From Patescibacteria group bacterium (GTDB lineage: Bacteria; Patescibacteriota; Saccharimonadia; Saccharimonadales; UBA4665), in contig JARXKN010000001.1 in NCBI GenBank assembly GCA_030271625.1, forward strand, positions 62,001 through 126,000: 64,000 nucleotides of DNA, given 5' to 3'. Every line of letters starts with the position of its first letter. Within the stretch, counting starts at the first letter, position 1. Positions 53,583 through 61,380 of this stretch are shown here, piece by piece. The translations under genes were made by a program, and so were the position numbers. A model generated the notes under the pieces. The model saw only the letters and a program-made list of their open reading frames with translations, was not told the DNA's origin and searched no databases.

Positions 53583-53771
53583 ATGGCAATTAGCGATCGA
53601 GGCTTTGCATCTATGGACGAAAACAAGAAGCGCGAAATTCAATCAATGGGTGGCAAGGCAAGTGGCGGGAACACTAAGTCTACATCCACGAACCGCAGTA
53701 CTACGACTGGTCGGGGCAGTAACCTAACCCCGGCTGACCGCAGTAAGGGTGGCAAGAACAGCCACCGCTAA
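53583..53771 (+). CDS. KGG-repeat stress-type small protein
   Basis: The 62-residue basic hydrophilic protein carries the KGG motif (RGFASMDENKKREIQSMGGKASGG and a final RSKGGKNSHR) found in general-stress proteins of the YciG/Con-10 type. Members are intrinsically disordered and linked to desiccation or osmotic stress, with no known enzymatic role. An AAGGAGG site lies just upstream, and a strong terminator follows. Confidence 0.88.
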   Translation: MAISDRGFASMDENKKREIQSMGGKASGGNTKSTSTNRSTTTGRGSNLTPADRSKGGKNSHR

Positions 53772-53791
53772 TCGCGAGTTAACCCCTTATT

Positions 53792-53819
53792 AAAAAGAAC
53801 CCCTACGGGGGTTCTTTTT
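53792..53819. terminator. Bidirectional terminator
   Basis: AAAAAGAACCCC and GGGGTTCTTTTT pair around a short TACG loop, lying between the KGG gene and the convergent ferric-reductase-like gene. It can end both transcripts. Confidence 0.92.
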
Positions 53820-55182
53820 AATTATGTAACGCAAAGCGTTCGTAATGCAGCTGATTGGTGGGCAGAGCAGTTGCTTGCAAGTCGGTAATGACGCTGTCCA
53901 TCATGACTTGCGGTCCGCAAACGTAGACATCGCGCTCAGCAAAATCGGGGACTAGTCTTTTAATTCGTGCTCCGTCGATGTAGCCTGTTTCGCCCTTAAA
54001 GCCTTGGGCGGCGTTACTGAAGACCGGTACAAGCTTTAGGCCTTGCTTAGTGAGTTGCGCTAACTCATCTTTAAAAATCACGTCCGCTAGCGTTCGGTTA
54101 CCATAAACTAAGACGCAGTCTTGCTGGGCGGCTAAGGCAGCGACTAGTAATGTTCGAAGTGGCGTGATACCAACCCCGCCAGCGATAAATAAACGCTTTT
54201 TAGTTTGAGCGACTTCATCGGTAAAACGTCCGTACGGCCCAGACACCAGAACTTTGGTACCTGGTTTTACATGCGGCAGGATACTCGTGTAATCACCTAA
54301 GCTGCGGACCGTAAGCCGGAACTGATCGTTAATTGGCACGGCCGACATAGAGAAGGGGTGTTCTTGAAAAATATAGCGCTTGCTTAAGAACCGCACTAAA
54401 ACGTACTGACCTGGTCTGGCTGGCCATTTGGCCAAATCTTTGCCACCGATATATAACGAATTTGCGGAAGCTGTTTCTGGTTCGACTCGGGCCACCTTAA
54501 ATTGAAAACGCAGCAAGTTAATAACCGGTAGGCTAAAGCGCCAGAACAAAACGTTTATCGCTACAAAAACATAGACCGCTAACCAGTACAGCCGGGCTAG
54601 CGGGTGCCCCTGGAAGCTACCACCGACGGCTAACTGGTGTGAAAAGGCGAGCACGATAGCGGCATAGACCAGCAAGTGGACGTAGTACCAAGTTTCGAAC
54701 TTTAATTTCTTACGCACAATATAGATAGAGCAGGCCACCACCGCTATAAATAGCACCTCAGCAATGGCCGCTTTCCAGACATCGTTGTAATGGAATAAAA
54801 CTTGGACGTACTGCGTGAAGTAGTTAACGTGTGCCGTCAGACTATAGCCCAGCACAACCAGCGGGGCATGAACGAGAATAAAGCCAATTGCCATGTAGCC
54901 GTTGTAGCGATGGTAGCTGGCCAAATGATCGAGGCCAAATGGTCGTTCAATCCAGGCAACGCGTCCCATTAATAAGAATTGGGTCAGCGCGAAGGTGGCC
55001 GCAAACAAACCAAATAGTCGGCCGAAGGCAAGGACGATATTGCCCGCATTTCCGGAAGACAGTAAGTCGGCCGAAGTGGTTGCCCAAACGGTTAGGACGA
55101 AGGCCAGGTTAAGATACCAGGCTCCTACAACCGCCGCTTGGGCTTTAGTGATCTTACCTTGAAAGAGTTTTGTAACGACCAT
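53818..55182 (-). CDS. Ferric-reductase-like transmembrane flavoprotein
   Basis: The 454-residue protein has six or so membrane helices (residues ~15-225) with histidines in helices (SYHRYNGYMAIGFILVH, and WYYVHLLVYAAIVLAFSHQL) suited to bind two haems. A cytoplasmic FAD domain follows (RPGQYVLVRFL, FQEHPFSMSAVP) and then an NAD(P)H domain (FIAGGVGITPLRTLL, VYVCGPQVMMD). This is the ferric reductase/NADPH oxidase layout, which moves electrons from cytoplasmic NAD(P)H across the membrane. It lies 8 bases after the cupredoxin gene, a plausible external electron partner. Confidence 0.92.
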   Translation of the reverse strand: MVVTKLFQGKITKAQAAVVGAWYLNLAFVLTVWATTSADLLSSGNAGNIVLAFGRLFGLFAATFALTQFLLMGRVAWIERPFGLDHLASYHRYNGYMAIGFILVHAPLVVLGYSLTAHVNYFTQYVQVLFHYNDVWKAAIAEVLFIAVVACSIYIVRKKLKFETWYYVHLLVYAAIVLAFSHQLAVGGSFQGHPLARLYWLAVYVFVAINVLFWRFSLPVINLLRFQFKVARVEPETASANSLYIGGKDLAKWPARPGQYVLVRFLSKRYIFQEHPFSMSAVPINDQFRLTVRSLGDYTSILPHVKPGTKVLVSGPYGRFTDEVAQTKKRLFIAGGVGITPLRTLLVAALAAQQDCVLVYGNRTLADVIFKDELAQLTKQGLKLVPVFSNAAQGFKGETGYIDGARIKRLVPDFAERDVYVCGPQVMMDSVITDLQATALPTNQLHYERFALHN

Positions 55183-55190
55183 AAGTACGA

Positions 55191-55601
55191 TTATTCGACA
55201 ACGACTGAGCCGTGCATGTAAGGGTGTGGGCTACAGTGGTATTTGTAGGTACCGGATTTAGTAAAGGTGTAGGTGTAGGCTTCTCCCTTACCAATCAGCT
55301 TACCGTCGGGCATCATGTTGTCGTCGGAGACAATATTGTGTTTAACACTGTCGGTGTTAGTCCAGGTTACCGTCGTACCAACTTTAACTTTTATGTCGGC
55401 CGGGCCAAACATGTAGTTGGCAATTGTTACTTTATCGGCAGCGACTGCATTAGAAGTGCTAGCTGAAGTTGAGCTACTGTCGGTGTTGCCGCTCATAGCG
55501 GTATCGGTAGTATTCTTTTTACCGGACGAAGCGGCCACGATAGCCACTAAGGCTATAACTACGACGACGGTTCCAATGATAATTGCAGGCGTTTTTTTCA
55601 T
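55191..55601 (-). CDS. Membrane-anchored cupredoxin (plastocyanin-like)
   Basis: The 136-residue protein has an N-terminal signal anchor (KTPAIIIGTVVVVIALVAIVA), a Ser/Thr linker and a cupredoxin domain: VTIANYMFGPADIKVKVGTTVTWTN, the copper-ligand His in SVKHNIVSDD, and the C-terminal HCSPHPYMHG carrying Cys, His and Met ligands. It should bind a type 1 copper outside the membrane and transfer electrons. It is co-transcribed with the ferric-reductase-like gene 8 bases downstream. Confidence 0.93.
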   Translation of the reverse strand: MKKTPAIIIGTVVVVIALVAIVAASSGKKNTTDTAMSGNTDSSSTSASTSNAVAADKVTIANYMFGPADIKVKVGTTVTWTNTDSVKHNIVSDDNMMPDGKLIGKGEAYTYTFTKSGTYKYHCSPHPYMHGSVVVE

Positions 55602-55621
55602 ATATACATCCTTCTTTAAAA

Positions 55622-55655
55622 AATAAGCAGGTCAACCTAGGCCGACCTGCTTATT
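55622..55655 (-). terminator. Terminator after the helical-repeat gene
   Basis: A perfect 12-bp stem (AATAAGCAGGTC / GACCTGCTTATT) with a 10-base loop is followed, reading leftward, by a T-rich stretch. It lies between the helical-repeat gene and the cupredoxin gene, so it would attenuate or separate the two. Confidence 0.85.
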
Positions 55656-55682
55656 GTAAACCTATTCAGGCTTTGTTGTTGA

Positions 55683-56378
55683 CTAGTTCTGGAACTTGTC
55701 AGGGAACTGCTTAACAATACCGCCAGCTAAGGTGCTGAAGATACCGTTAAGGTGCTGTGCGGCTTGGTCGCGGGCAGCGGTTTCGCCAGCAAAGTCACCC
55801 TTTACGTGCAAGTCGATCATCTGGGCAGTCTGAGTAACGTGGTCACTGAGGACTGAGTACAGTGTGTCTTCTGGCAAGTTTGGGTTAGCTTTGGCTAGGT
55901 AGGCTGATAGTGGGTGCGTGTACTGGGTGTCGATGGTGCTTAAAGCAGCTTTCTTACCAGCGTCATCGCCCTTGCTTGAAGCAACGGCGTAGTTTACGAA
56001 TTGGTCAAGGTGAAGCTTCCAAACGGTGTTGAAAGTAGTTTCAGCGTCTTTACCATAGATACTACCAACAGCAGCACCAATATCAGTACCGTTCTTGTAT
56101 AGGTCTTTGCCAACTTCTGCAGCGTTTTTGTCGCCATCGAGGGCGGCGTCAACAGCGTGCATAGTTAGGTCCTGGTGCTGTACACCCAAAGATACTAGGT
56201 TGGCACGAATGTCGGCAGCCTTAGTACCACTGGTTGGAGCAGTAGCAGAATTCTTGGTTGTTGATGATGTGTCTTTATTGTCTGAAGCCTTGGAGACACC
56301 AAAGCCGACAGCCAAACCTACGACTAGTAGGACGGCACTGAGGGCTACGTTTGCAGCACCTTTGTTGGAATTACTCAT
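55683..56378 (-). CDS. Secreted helical duplicated-repeat protein, 231 aa
   Basis: After a signal anchor (NVALSAVLLVVGLAVGFGVS) and a Ser/Thr-rich linker, the ~170-residue domain contains two related helical units with spaced His/Asp residues (HQDLTMHAVDAALDGDKNAA, and HVTQTAQMIDLHVKGDFAGE) and ends GGIVKQFPDKF. The pattern of H.xLT...D.HL repeats with a final GI.KQFP..F matches a family I recall in Bacillus and clostridia that has no established function. The clustered His and acidic residues could bind metal, which is inference. AGGAGA precedes the start. Confidence 0.75.
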   Translation of the reverse strand: MSNSNKGAANVALSAVLLVVGLAVGFGVSKASDNKDTSSTTKNSATAPTSGTKAADIRANLVSLGVQHQDLTMHAVDAALDGDKNAAEVGKDLYKNGTDIGAAVGSIYGKDAETTFNTVWKLHLDQFVNYAVASSKGDDAGKKAALSTIDTQYTHPLSAYLAKANPNLPEDTLYSVLSDHVTQTAQMIDLHVKGDFAGETAARDQAAQHLNGIFSTLAGGIVKQFPDKFQN

Positions 56379-56394
56379 TTAATTCTCCTGATTA

Positions 56395-56430
56395 ATTGTT
56401 AACAAGCTTAATTATTATTTGTTTAACAAT
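56395..56430. promoter_or_regulatory. Paired MarR-type operators and promoter
   Basis: TTGTTAACAA (56396-56405) is a perfect 10-base palindrome, and TTGTTTAACAA (56419-56429) is a near copy. They lie in the gap between the MarR gene and the helical-repeat gene. Reading leftward, a TTGACT -35 and an AATAAT -10 with a 17-base spacer enclose one site, and the other lies at the predicted start of transcription. This is a classic repressor layout. Confidence 0.75.
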
Positions 56431-56446
56431 ATAAGTCAATGGGTTT

Positions 56447-56893
56447 TTATACAGTGACTTTTAAATCGTCTGTGCTATTGTTAATAATTGCTTCTAAAAC
56501 AGCTTCAAAGCCAGCTAAATCAGCCGGTGTAGTACCCGCCAAAATTCCGCTCAAAGATTTCTCTAAAGCTGACTCAACTTTTTTCATAAAAACTTTACCA
56601 GTACTCGTAAGCATTAGTAACTTCACTCTCTTGTCAGTGTGGTGGGGAAGCAGTTCAATTAAATCTTTAGCAATTAAATCTTGGACCAAGGTTGTCACTA
56701 ATGGCGCCTTAACATTCATGGTATTAGCAACTTCTACGAGCCGGACACCGTCTTTAGTTTCACGGATAATACCCATAAGAACCCAGCTTGTAGGGTTAAT
56801 GTCGTAATTGCTTAAACAACCCGTTACGTTGGAACGCAACAGTCGGTAAGCCTTCATAAATAGGGCACCGCTAAGGTAAGTAGGTATATTCAT
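56447..56893 (-). CDS. MarR-family transcriptional regulator
   Basis: The 148-residue winged-helix regulator has the MarR pattern: an N-terminal helical dimer segment, SNYDINPTSWVLMGIIRE, the recognition helix NTMNVKAPLVTTLVQDLIAKDLI, the wing HTDKRVKLLMLTSTGKVF, and a C-terminal dimerisation helix. MarR proteins usually repress their own or neighbouring genes and respond to small ligands or oxidants. It is upstream of, and likely controls, the helical-repeat, cupredoxin and flavocytochrome genes through the operators at 56395-56430. Confidence 0.92.
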   Translation of the reverse strand: MNIPTYLSGALFMKAYRLLRSNVTGCLSNYDINPTSWVLMGIIRETKDGVRLVEVANTMNVKAPLVTTLVQDLIAKDLIELLPHHTDKRVKLLMLTSTGKVFMKKVESALEKSLSGILAGTTPADLAGFEAVLEAIINNSTDDLKVTV

Positions 56894-56962
56894 AATTTAG
56901 CATCTCTTAACTAACTTAAGTAGTTTACCAATAAATCAACAACTGGTCAAGATGACTTCACC

Positions 56963-57076
56963 TTATTGTAAATCATCCATGAACGTATTAGAATTTTGAT
57001 TTGAGTCGCGGGGCTTATTGTTTTTCTGCTGTTCAGCTAATCGGTGCAGCCGTTTAAAATATTCTTCTAAGTTCAT
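56963..57076 (-). CDS. Possible small protein, 37 aa
   Basis: The frame encodes 37 residues, starting MNLEEYFKRLHRLAEQQ and ending TFMDDLQ, hydrophilic and with a helical N-terminal half. An AGGAAGG ribosome-binding sequence lies just upstream of the ATG. No family is recognised; support is the ribosome-binding site and the otherwise empty gap. Confidence 0.4.
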   Translation of the reverse strand: MNLEEYFKRLHRLAEQQKNNKPRDSNQNSNTFMDDLQ

Positions 57077-57206
57077 TACAGACCTTCCTGGTAGCCTAGG
57101 GATGTACTGTTATTTAGTAATCTTTAACGATTTTACGCGATAGCCGGGCAGCTGGGCAGTCATATTTTTCACTGCGTACGAGCCATGTTGCTATACTGAG
57201 GGTACG

Positions 57207-57833
57207 ATGCAAGTAACTATTTTTGGGGCAGCAGGCAAGGTTGGTCAACGGGTTGTCACTAAGTTATTAGCCGACAATCATCAGCTGGTTGTTTTTGTTC
57301 ACCGACACAACCCGTACGCCAACACGCCTAACGTGACGGTCATTTCTGGCTCAATTGATAACTACCAAGCTGTGGCTACTGCGATTCAAGGCAGCCAAGC
57401 TGTCATAAGTACCTTGGGTAGCTGGGGCAGTCCGGCCAAGAATATTGTTAGTACCGGTACCGAGACTATTGTCCAGGCGATGACCGAGCAGGGTGTACAG
57501 CGACTTATTACGGTCAGTGGGGCGGGCGCTTTCTACAGCCAGGACCACCCGACTACAATCGATAGACTAACTCATCGCCTGCTTCAGTTAGTCGCGCCCA
57601 AAATATTAACCGACGGCGAGCAGCACCTTGCAGTCTTGGAAGCCAGCACCTTAGACTGGACCTGTATCCGGTCACCGGTTATGACAAAACGCCATAGCAA
57701 TGACTATGAACTGCGTCAGGCGCTACCTTCGCTATTAGCCTATGTTCCTCGCGAGGCAGTGGCACAATGTTTAGTCGACCAACTTCAAGACTCTACATAT
57801 TTTAAAAAGGCGCCGGTTATTTATCATGTCTAG
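57207..57833 (+). CDS. NmrA/SDR-type NAD(P)-binding protein
   Basis: The 208-residue Rossmann-fold protein starts with the dinucleotide-binding loop VTIFGAAGKVGQRVV and follows the atypical short-chain dehydrogenase pattern of NmrA-like proteins or flavin/biliverdin reductase-like proteins: VISGSIDN, AVISTLG, GVQRLITVSGAGAF and LDWTCIRSPVM. No YxxxK catalytic pair is evident, so it may be an NAD(P)H-binding regulator or a reductase. It overlaps the downstream SGNH gene by 8 bases. Confidence 0.85.
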   Translation: MQVTIFGAAGKVGQRVVTKLLADNHQLVVFVHRHNPYANTPNVTVISGSIDNYQAVATAIQGSQAVISTLGSWGSPAKNIVSTGTETIVQAMTEQGVQRLITVSGAGAFYSQDHPTTIDRLTHRLLQLVAPKILTDGEQHLAVLEASTLDWTCIRSPVMTKRHSNDYELRQALPSLLAYVPREAVAQCLVDQLQDSTYFKKAPVIYHV

Positions 57834-58503
57834 ACTGACACTGATTGGCTTTTTGGTAGTAACACTTATTTTGGCTGAAGTTATCAGCCTATTGCAGCTG
57901 CGCTCTAGCCTCACCAGCAACGCGACCTACTGGCATAACCTGCAGTCGCAGCCCGGGGAACTGACCTATATCGCCTTAGGCGATTCCGCCGCCCAAGGGA
58001 TTGGCGCCAGTCGACCAAACAATGGCTACGTTGGATTGGTGGCGGCTCGCTTAGCGACCAAGACCGGTAAGACAATTCGGGTCGTGAACCTTAGTGTGTC
58101 GGGGGCGAAGATTCAGGATGTTATCCAGCAGCAAATTCCTCAGCTAGCAGGCTATAAGCCTGATTTTGTGACGATTGAAATTGGTGCCAATGACCTTGTG
58201 TCTTTCAATGCCACTGATTTTAAAAATAGTTACCGCCAGCTAGCGCCATTGCTGCCCCGCGGTACGGTCGTCGCCAACATGCCGAACTTTGGCGGTCGGA
58301 TAAAGCGCGTTATGGCGGTCCAAGCTGCCAATAAAATTGTTGCTGACACGGCCGCTGCTCATAATTTGCCGATGGCTGATCTGCACACCGCCACTAAATC
58401 CCGCGAATCACCCTTCAATTACGCCGCTGACTTCTTCCATCCTAGCAATCGCGGTTACCGCAACTGGGCTGACGCCTTTTGGATCGAGCTTAACAAGCTG
58501 TAA
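57826..58503 (+). CDS. SGNH/GDSL-type esterase, membrane-anchored
   Basis: The 225-residue protein has an N-terminal signal anchor (LTLIGFLVVTLILAEVI) and an extracytoplasmic SGNH hydrolase domain with block I YIALGDSAAQGIG, block III EIGANDLVSF and block V DFFHPSNRGY, giving Ser, Asp and His of the catalytic triad. Substrates are probably esters or acetylated cell-surface sugars, which is inference. Translation is coupled to the NmrA-like gene by overlap. A second, much larger SGNH protein is encoded at 49066. Confidence 0.92.
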   Translation: MSRLTLIGFLVVTLILAEVISLLQLRSSLTSNATYWHNLQSQPGELTYIALGDSAAQGIGASRPNNGYVGLVAARLATKTGKTIRVVNLSVSGAKIQDVIQQQIPQLAGYKPDFVTIEIGANDLVSFNATDFKNSYRQLAPLLPRGTVVANMPNFGGRIKRVMAVQAANKIVADTAAAHNLPMADLHTATKSRESPFNYAADFFHPSNRGYRNWADAFWIELNKL

Positions 58504-58568
58504 GATTACTAATAGTCCAACTTCGGCGTACAGGCTATGCTGCACCTATAAGCACTAAGGGAGTAGAC

Positions 58569-58649
58569 ATGCACGAAAAAAAGATAGCCCAAGACGCTCG
58601 CCAAAACCGGCAGTTAGATGGCTGGTGGCGCACTTACTTAGAGTACTAG
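58569..58649 (+). CDS. Possible small protein, 26 aa
   Basis: The frame encodes 26 residues, starting MHEKKIAQDARQNRQL and ending RTYLEY, strongly charged. An AAGGGAG ribosome-binding sequence lies six bases before the ATG, and the next gene starts 10 bases after the stop. It may be a true small protein or a translational leader for the downstream membrane protein. Confidence 0.35.
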   Translation: MHEKKIAQDARQNRQLDGWWRTYLEY

Positions 58650-58659
58650 TGGTCGCTCT

Positions 58660-58971
58660 ATGAGTCTGCTGGCAAGCATCTTCATTGGCATAATTGTCGG
58701 TGGTGGAGCCGGCTTTTTACTAATTGAAAACCTTGACTCTTTGATTATTAATATTGTGTTTGGTCTCGTCGGATCAATCCTTGCCCTAGTACTGTTTTAC
58801 ATCTTTGATGCTGGTCAAACATCAACTATGGTGTTCAGTTGGCGGGGTGCTTTGTGTTGCGCCATCGGAGCCTTAATTGTGGTCATCCTCTTTAACGGAC
58901 TGCAGCGGGCCATGCCAAAACGAATTAATAAGGCCGCCGTTGACGAGGGCAGTAAGATTGATGAAGACTAA
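58660..58971 (+). CDS. GlsB/YeaQ-like small membrane protein
   Basis: The 103-residue protein has three hydrophobic segments with Gly-rich pattern (IFIGIIVGGGAGFLL, IVFGLVGSILALVLFYIF, ALCCAIGALIVVILF) and an acidic C-terminus. The arrangement resembles the GlsB/YeaQ/YmgE (transglycosylase-associated) family, a stress-linked group of unknown function. The match is by pattern only. It follows the 26-aa reading frame and converges on the BrkB-like gene with a 4-base overlap. Confidence 0.65.
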   Translation: MSLLASIFIGIIVGGGAGFLLIENLDSLIINIVFGLVGSILALVLFYIFDAGQTSTMVFSWRGALCCAIGALIVVILFNGLQRAMPKRINKAAVDEGSKIDED

Positions 58972-59963
58972 CTAAAACGGGTGTCGATTATTTCGGAGTC
59001 AATTTGACGCTCTCGTCGTGCTTGGCGACTCATCACCCGCTTATCGGCGGCCGTTAGGTCCGATTCTTGCATACCGCGAGGGTATAACCGGAGTGATCGC
59101 ACCGAAGCAATCTCGACTGCATAATAAATTGTTTGGGCCTGGAGATAAATCCAGAATAACAACCCTAATGACAAGGCAAAAATGCTGTAGACAGCGTTGA
59201 GGTGTTTTAGTTGGCGCGTTAAGACTAAGTTACCGGCAAACTGCAAAGCCACCAGCCCAATAGCTGCCGCTGCAGCAGCCGAACGGGTCTGGCGGAAAGG
59301 CACATGGCCCGGCAGCGCCAGATTAAGTAAGAGTCGGAACAGCCAAAATAAAATTAATATGTTTATAGCAATCGAAAGGGCCCGAAACACAAAACCTTGA
59401 CCAGCCGCAGCCGCAATACCGCTCGTGATACTGGCCAGCAAGAAGCCGATACCGCCAACGCCAATAATAGCTAGGTTTTTTAGGATTGATAGCGGAAAGC
59501 CAACTCGCTCGGCCCGTGGTGTCTGCCAAATATGGTTCACGCCGTTACGAAAGGCATCGGCTACACCTCGTGCACCGTAGAGCGTGAACAAAATACCGAC
59601 AATCAGCGCCACACCGCTCTTGTGGATGGACTGCACCTTCGATAATTGATCGCCAAAGGAAGGGAAGTAGCTGGCAATGGCTGAGGTGACCGTGTGTTGC
59701 AAGCCCAGCTGGCTCGTGCCTAACATTGTTACCAGCGTCGTTACTACCAGCAGTAATGGAAACAGCGATAGAAACCCATAATAGGTTAGTAGCGCCGCCT
59801 GATAGCCGGCCTCATCTTCACCGTATTTTTTAATCACCGCGTAGGGAAAGGCGGTAGCGGGGTGGCGTCGTTGCCATTTATCGATGACGGCAATAGTTTT
59901 TTGCAGAATATTCATGGTTGGTGCAGGTGAGCTTATTGTAGCATCGCTCACGGCACTCGGCAC
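58968..59963 (-). CDS. YihY/BrkB-family inner membrane protein
   Basis: The 331-residue protein has six transmembrane helices and the family signatures: DEAGYQAALLTYYGFLSLFPLLL near the N-terminus, LFTLYGARGVADAFRNGVNHIWQ in the middle, and VYSIFALSLGLLFWIYLQAQTIYYAVEI near the end. Once called virulence factor BrkB or RNase BN, this family is of unresolved function. The GTG at 59963 overlaps the stop of the 74-aa gene (TAGTG), and an ATG at 59915 is an alternative. Confidence 0.92.
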   Translation of the reverse strand: MPSAVSDATISSPAPTMNILQKTIAVIDKWQRRHPATAFPYAVIKKYGEDEAGYQAALLTYYGFLSLFPLLLVVTTLVTMLGTSQLGLQHTVTSAIASYFPSFGDQLSKVQSIHKSGVALIVGILFTLYGARGVADAFRNGVNHIWQTPRAERVGFPLSILKNLAIIGVGGIGFLLASITSGIAAAAGQGFVFRALSIAINILILFWLFRLLLNLALPGHVPFRQTRSAAAAAAIGLVALQFAGNLVLTRQLKHLNAVYSIFALSLGLLFWIYLQAQTIYYAVEIASVRSLRLYPRGMQESDLTAADKRVMSRQARRERQIDSEIIDTRFS

Positions 59964-60187
59964 TACCTTTTGACGGCGTTGGAAACTTTTTTTAAGGCGC
60001 CCGCTACAGCCGTGCCTTTATCGGCAATCGTGGTAAGCATGTGTAACTTGGCTTCAATAGTATCGTGCAGGGCAGTGACCTTCTTTTTGATAACCAATAG
60101 GGCAAAGACTATGGCAATTGTCAGTAGCAAAGCTAAGCTCATATAAATAATACCAATTACGTAAAATGTGGTCTGCAGATCGGACAT
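59963..60187 (-). CDS. Single-pass membrane protein with coiled segment, 74 aa
   Basis: The protein has one N-terminal membrane helix (VIGIIYMSLALLLTIAIVFALLVI) followed by a charged, coiled-coil-like stretch (KKKVTALHDTIEAKLHMLTTIADKGTAVAGALKKVSNAVKR). This layout resembles DUF948-type proteins, but I cannot confirm it. It overlaps the start of the BrkB-like gene and is probably co-translated. Confidence 0.65.
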   Translation of the reverse strand: MSDLQTTFYVIGIIYMSLALLLTIAIVFALLVIKKKVTALHDTIEAKLHMLTTIADKGTAVAGALKKVSNAVKR

Positions 60188-60313
60188 ACTAACTCCTTGT
60201 TTATAAGTCTAGAATACCTGTGGAAGAGTTATCCACCGTGTAAGAATAATTACAGTCGCCGGCTAGCCATAAGCTTAATAATAATCAATACTAACATAAA
60301 CGGAGACGCAAAT

Positions 60314-60442
60314 ATGTCAAACGAAGAAGCTGACAAAATGATGGATGATTTCGAACGCTGGGATGTGAAGAATGCTCGTCACAATTTCCTAGAACGCATG
60401 GAACGAAAGCTTCACCACAAAGAACATACTGCGCGCCCGTAA
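60314..60442 (+). CDS. Small hydrophilic protein, 42 aa
   Basis: This 42-residue protein (starting MSNEEADKMMDDFERWD) is highly charged and probably helical with a basic C-terminal half. The start at 60314 is fixed by a GGAGA site eight bases upstream; the frame is open upstream but has no other plausible start. A strong terminator follows. No family is recognised. Confidence 0.6.
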   Translation: MSNEEADKMMDDFERWDVKNARHNFLERMERKLHHKEHTARP

Positions 60443-60460
60443 TCTTATTCTGACTTACTA

Positions 60461-60490
60461 AAAACCTCCCTGGTAATAGGGAGGTTTTTT
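60461..60490 (+). terminator. Terminator after the 42-aa gene
   Basis: AAAACCTCCCT and AGGGAGGTTTT pair around a GGTAAT-type loop, followed by a T run; it can act in both directions, between two convergent genes. Confidence 0.9.
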
Positions 60491-61025
60491 AAAATCTGAT
60501 TTTTCGCATCAGCCGATCAATCGGATCGTCGTGATGTTGTTCGAGCGGCAGTCGCAGTGATAGCAAATCAACGATGGCCGCTTCGTCATCCGGTGCAAAG
60601 TAAATCGACAGGGCTGGGGCAAAGCGCTTTAAGGGCATGAGGTTAACGCTGGCGAAGGCTTGTTGGTCGTCGACGGTAAAGGAGCGGAAAGTATCCAGGT
60701 CATAGTTTTTGTCGCCAATAGTAAGAAAGTTAGTGTCTAATTGATAGGTTAGTTCTCGGGGCGGGCGGGAGCCATAGCCACCAAGCACGGCCGCCCCAAC
60801 TATCACTACCAGCGCTGAGATAGTGTCTTTAGTCATGAGCCACACTAAGGCGGCAATGATAACGGCTACAAGCCCCAGCATGGCGTACCATTTAGTGGAT
60901 TTATGGTGGGCGATGTACTCTGAGGCGGTCCAGGTTATCGCTGGGTCGCTGTAGGCCGGCTCGGGGGCTTCAAGAGAGGGATCGAAAGCGGTAGTAGTTT
61001 CAGGTGTAAGTGGTTCCTCTGGCAT
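60489..61025 (-). CDS. CPR-type WTASEY membrane protein, 178 aa
   Basis: The protein has an acidic N-terminus, a segment ITWTASEYIAHHKSTKWYAMLG leading into two membrane helices (residues ~47-66 and 68-86), and a C-terminal soluble domain with alternating strands (YQLDTNFLTIGDKNYDLDTFRSFTV) that looks PH-like. I recall the WTASEYxxHxK...WY pattern as widespread in CPR genomes; no function is established. TACAAT ends seven bases before the ATG. Confidence 0.75.
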   Translation of the reverse strand: MPEEPLTPETTTAFDPSLEAPEPAYSDPAITWTASEYIAHHKSTKWYAMLGLVAVIIAALVWLMTKDTISALVVIVGAAVLGGYGSRPPRELTYQLDTNFLTIGDKNYDLDTFRSFTVDDQQAFASVNLMPLKRFAPALSIYFAPDDEAAIVDLLSLRLPLEQHHDDPIDRLMRKIRF

Positions 61026-61073
61026 AAGCGTTATTGTACAACAGATTTATATGACGGTCGATGAAGCCGCAAT

Positions 61074-61100
61074 AAAAAAGACCCAACATGGGTCTTTTTT
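61074..61100. terminator. Terminator after tRNA-Ser(GCT)
   Basis: AAAAAAGACCC and GGGTCTTTTTT form a stem around AACAT. It lies two bases beyond the tRNA 3' end and upstream of the leftward 178-aa gene. Confidence 0.9.
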
Positions 61101-61102
61101 AT

Positions 61103-61195
61103 TGGCGGAGAGAGAGGGATTCGAACCCTCGCGGGAGATTGCTCCCCCCTAATGATTTAGCAAACCATCCCCTTGAGCCACTTGGGTACCTCTCC
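61103..61195 (-). tRNA. tRNA-Ser(GCT)
   Basis: This 93-base tRNA has an acceptor stem beginning GGAGAGG, a long variable arm, the T-loop GTTCGAATC and an encoded CCA. The anticodon loop TTGCTAA gives GCT, reading AGC and AGU. Confidence 0.95.
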
Positions 61196-61242
61196 AGGTT
61201 TTTGTACAACTGCGCTGGCCTATTGTAACCAATAATCTGGCT

Positions 61243-61332
61243 TGGCGGAAGGGGTGGGATTCGAACCCACGGTACCCTTGCAGGCACGACGGTTTTCAAG
61301 ACCGTTTCCATCGACCACTCGGACACCCTTCC
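61243..61332 (-). tRNA. tRNA-Ser(TGA)
   Basis: This 90-base tRNA has an acceptor stem beginning GGAAGGG, a long variable arm, the T-loop GTTCGAATC and an encoded CCA. The anticodon loop CTTGAAA gives TGA, reading UCA and wobble partners. Confidence 0.95.
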
Positions 61333-61380
61333 ACAGGTACAATTACACGAGCAATATCAGGGGTGATTATAGCAGCTGGC

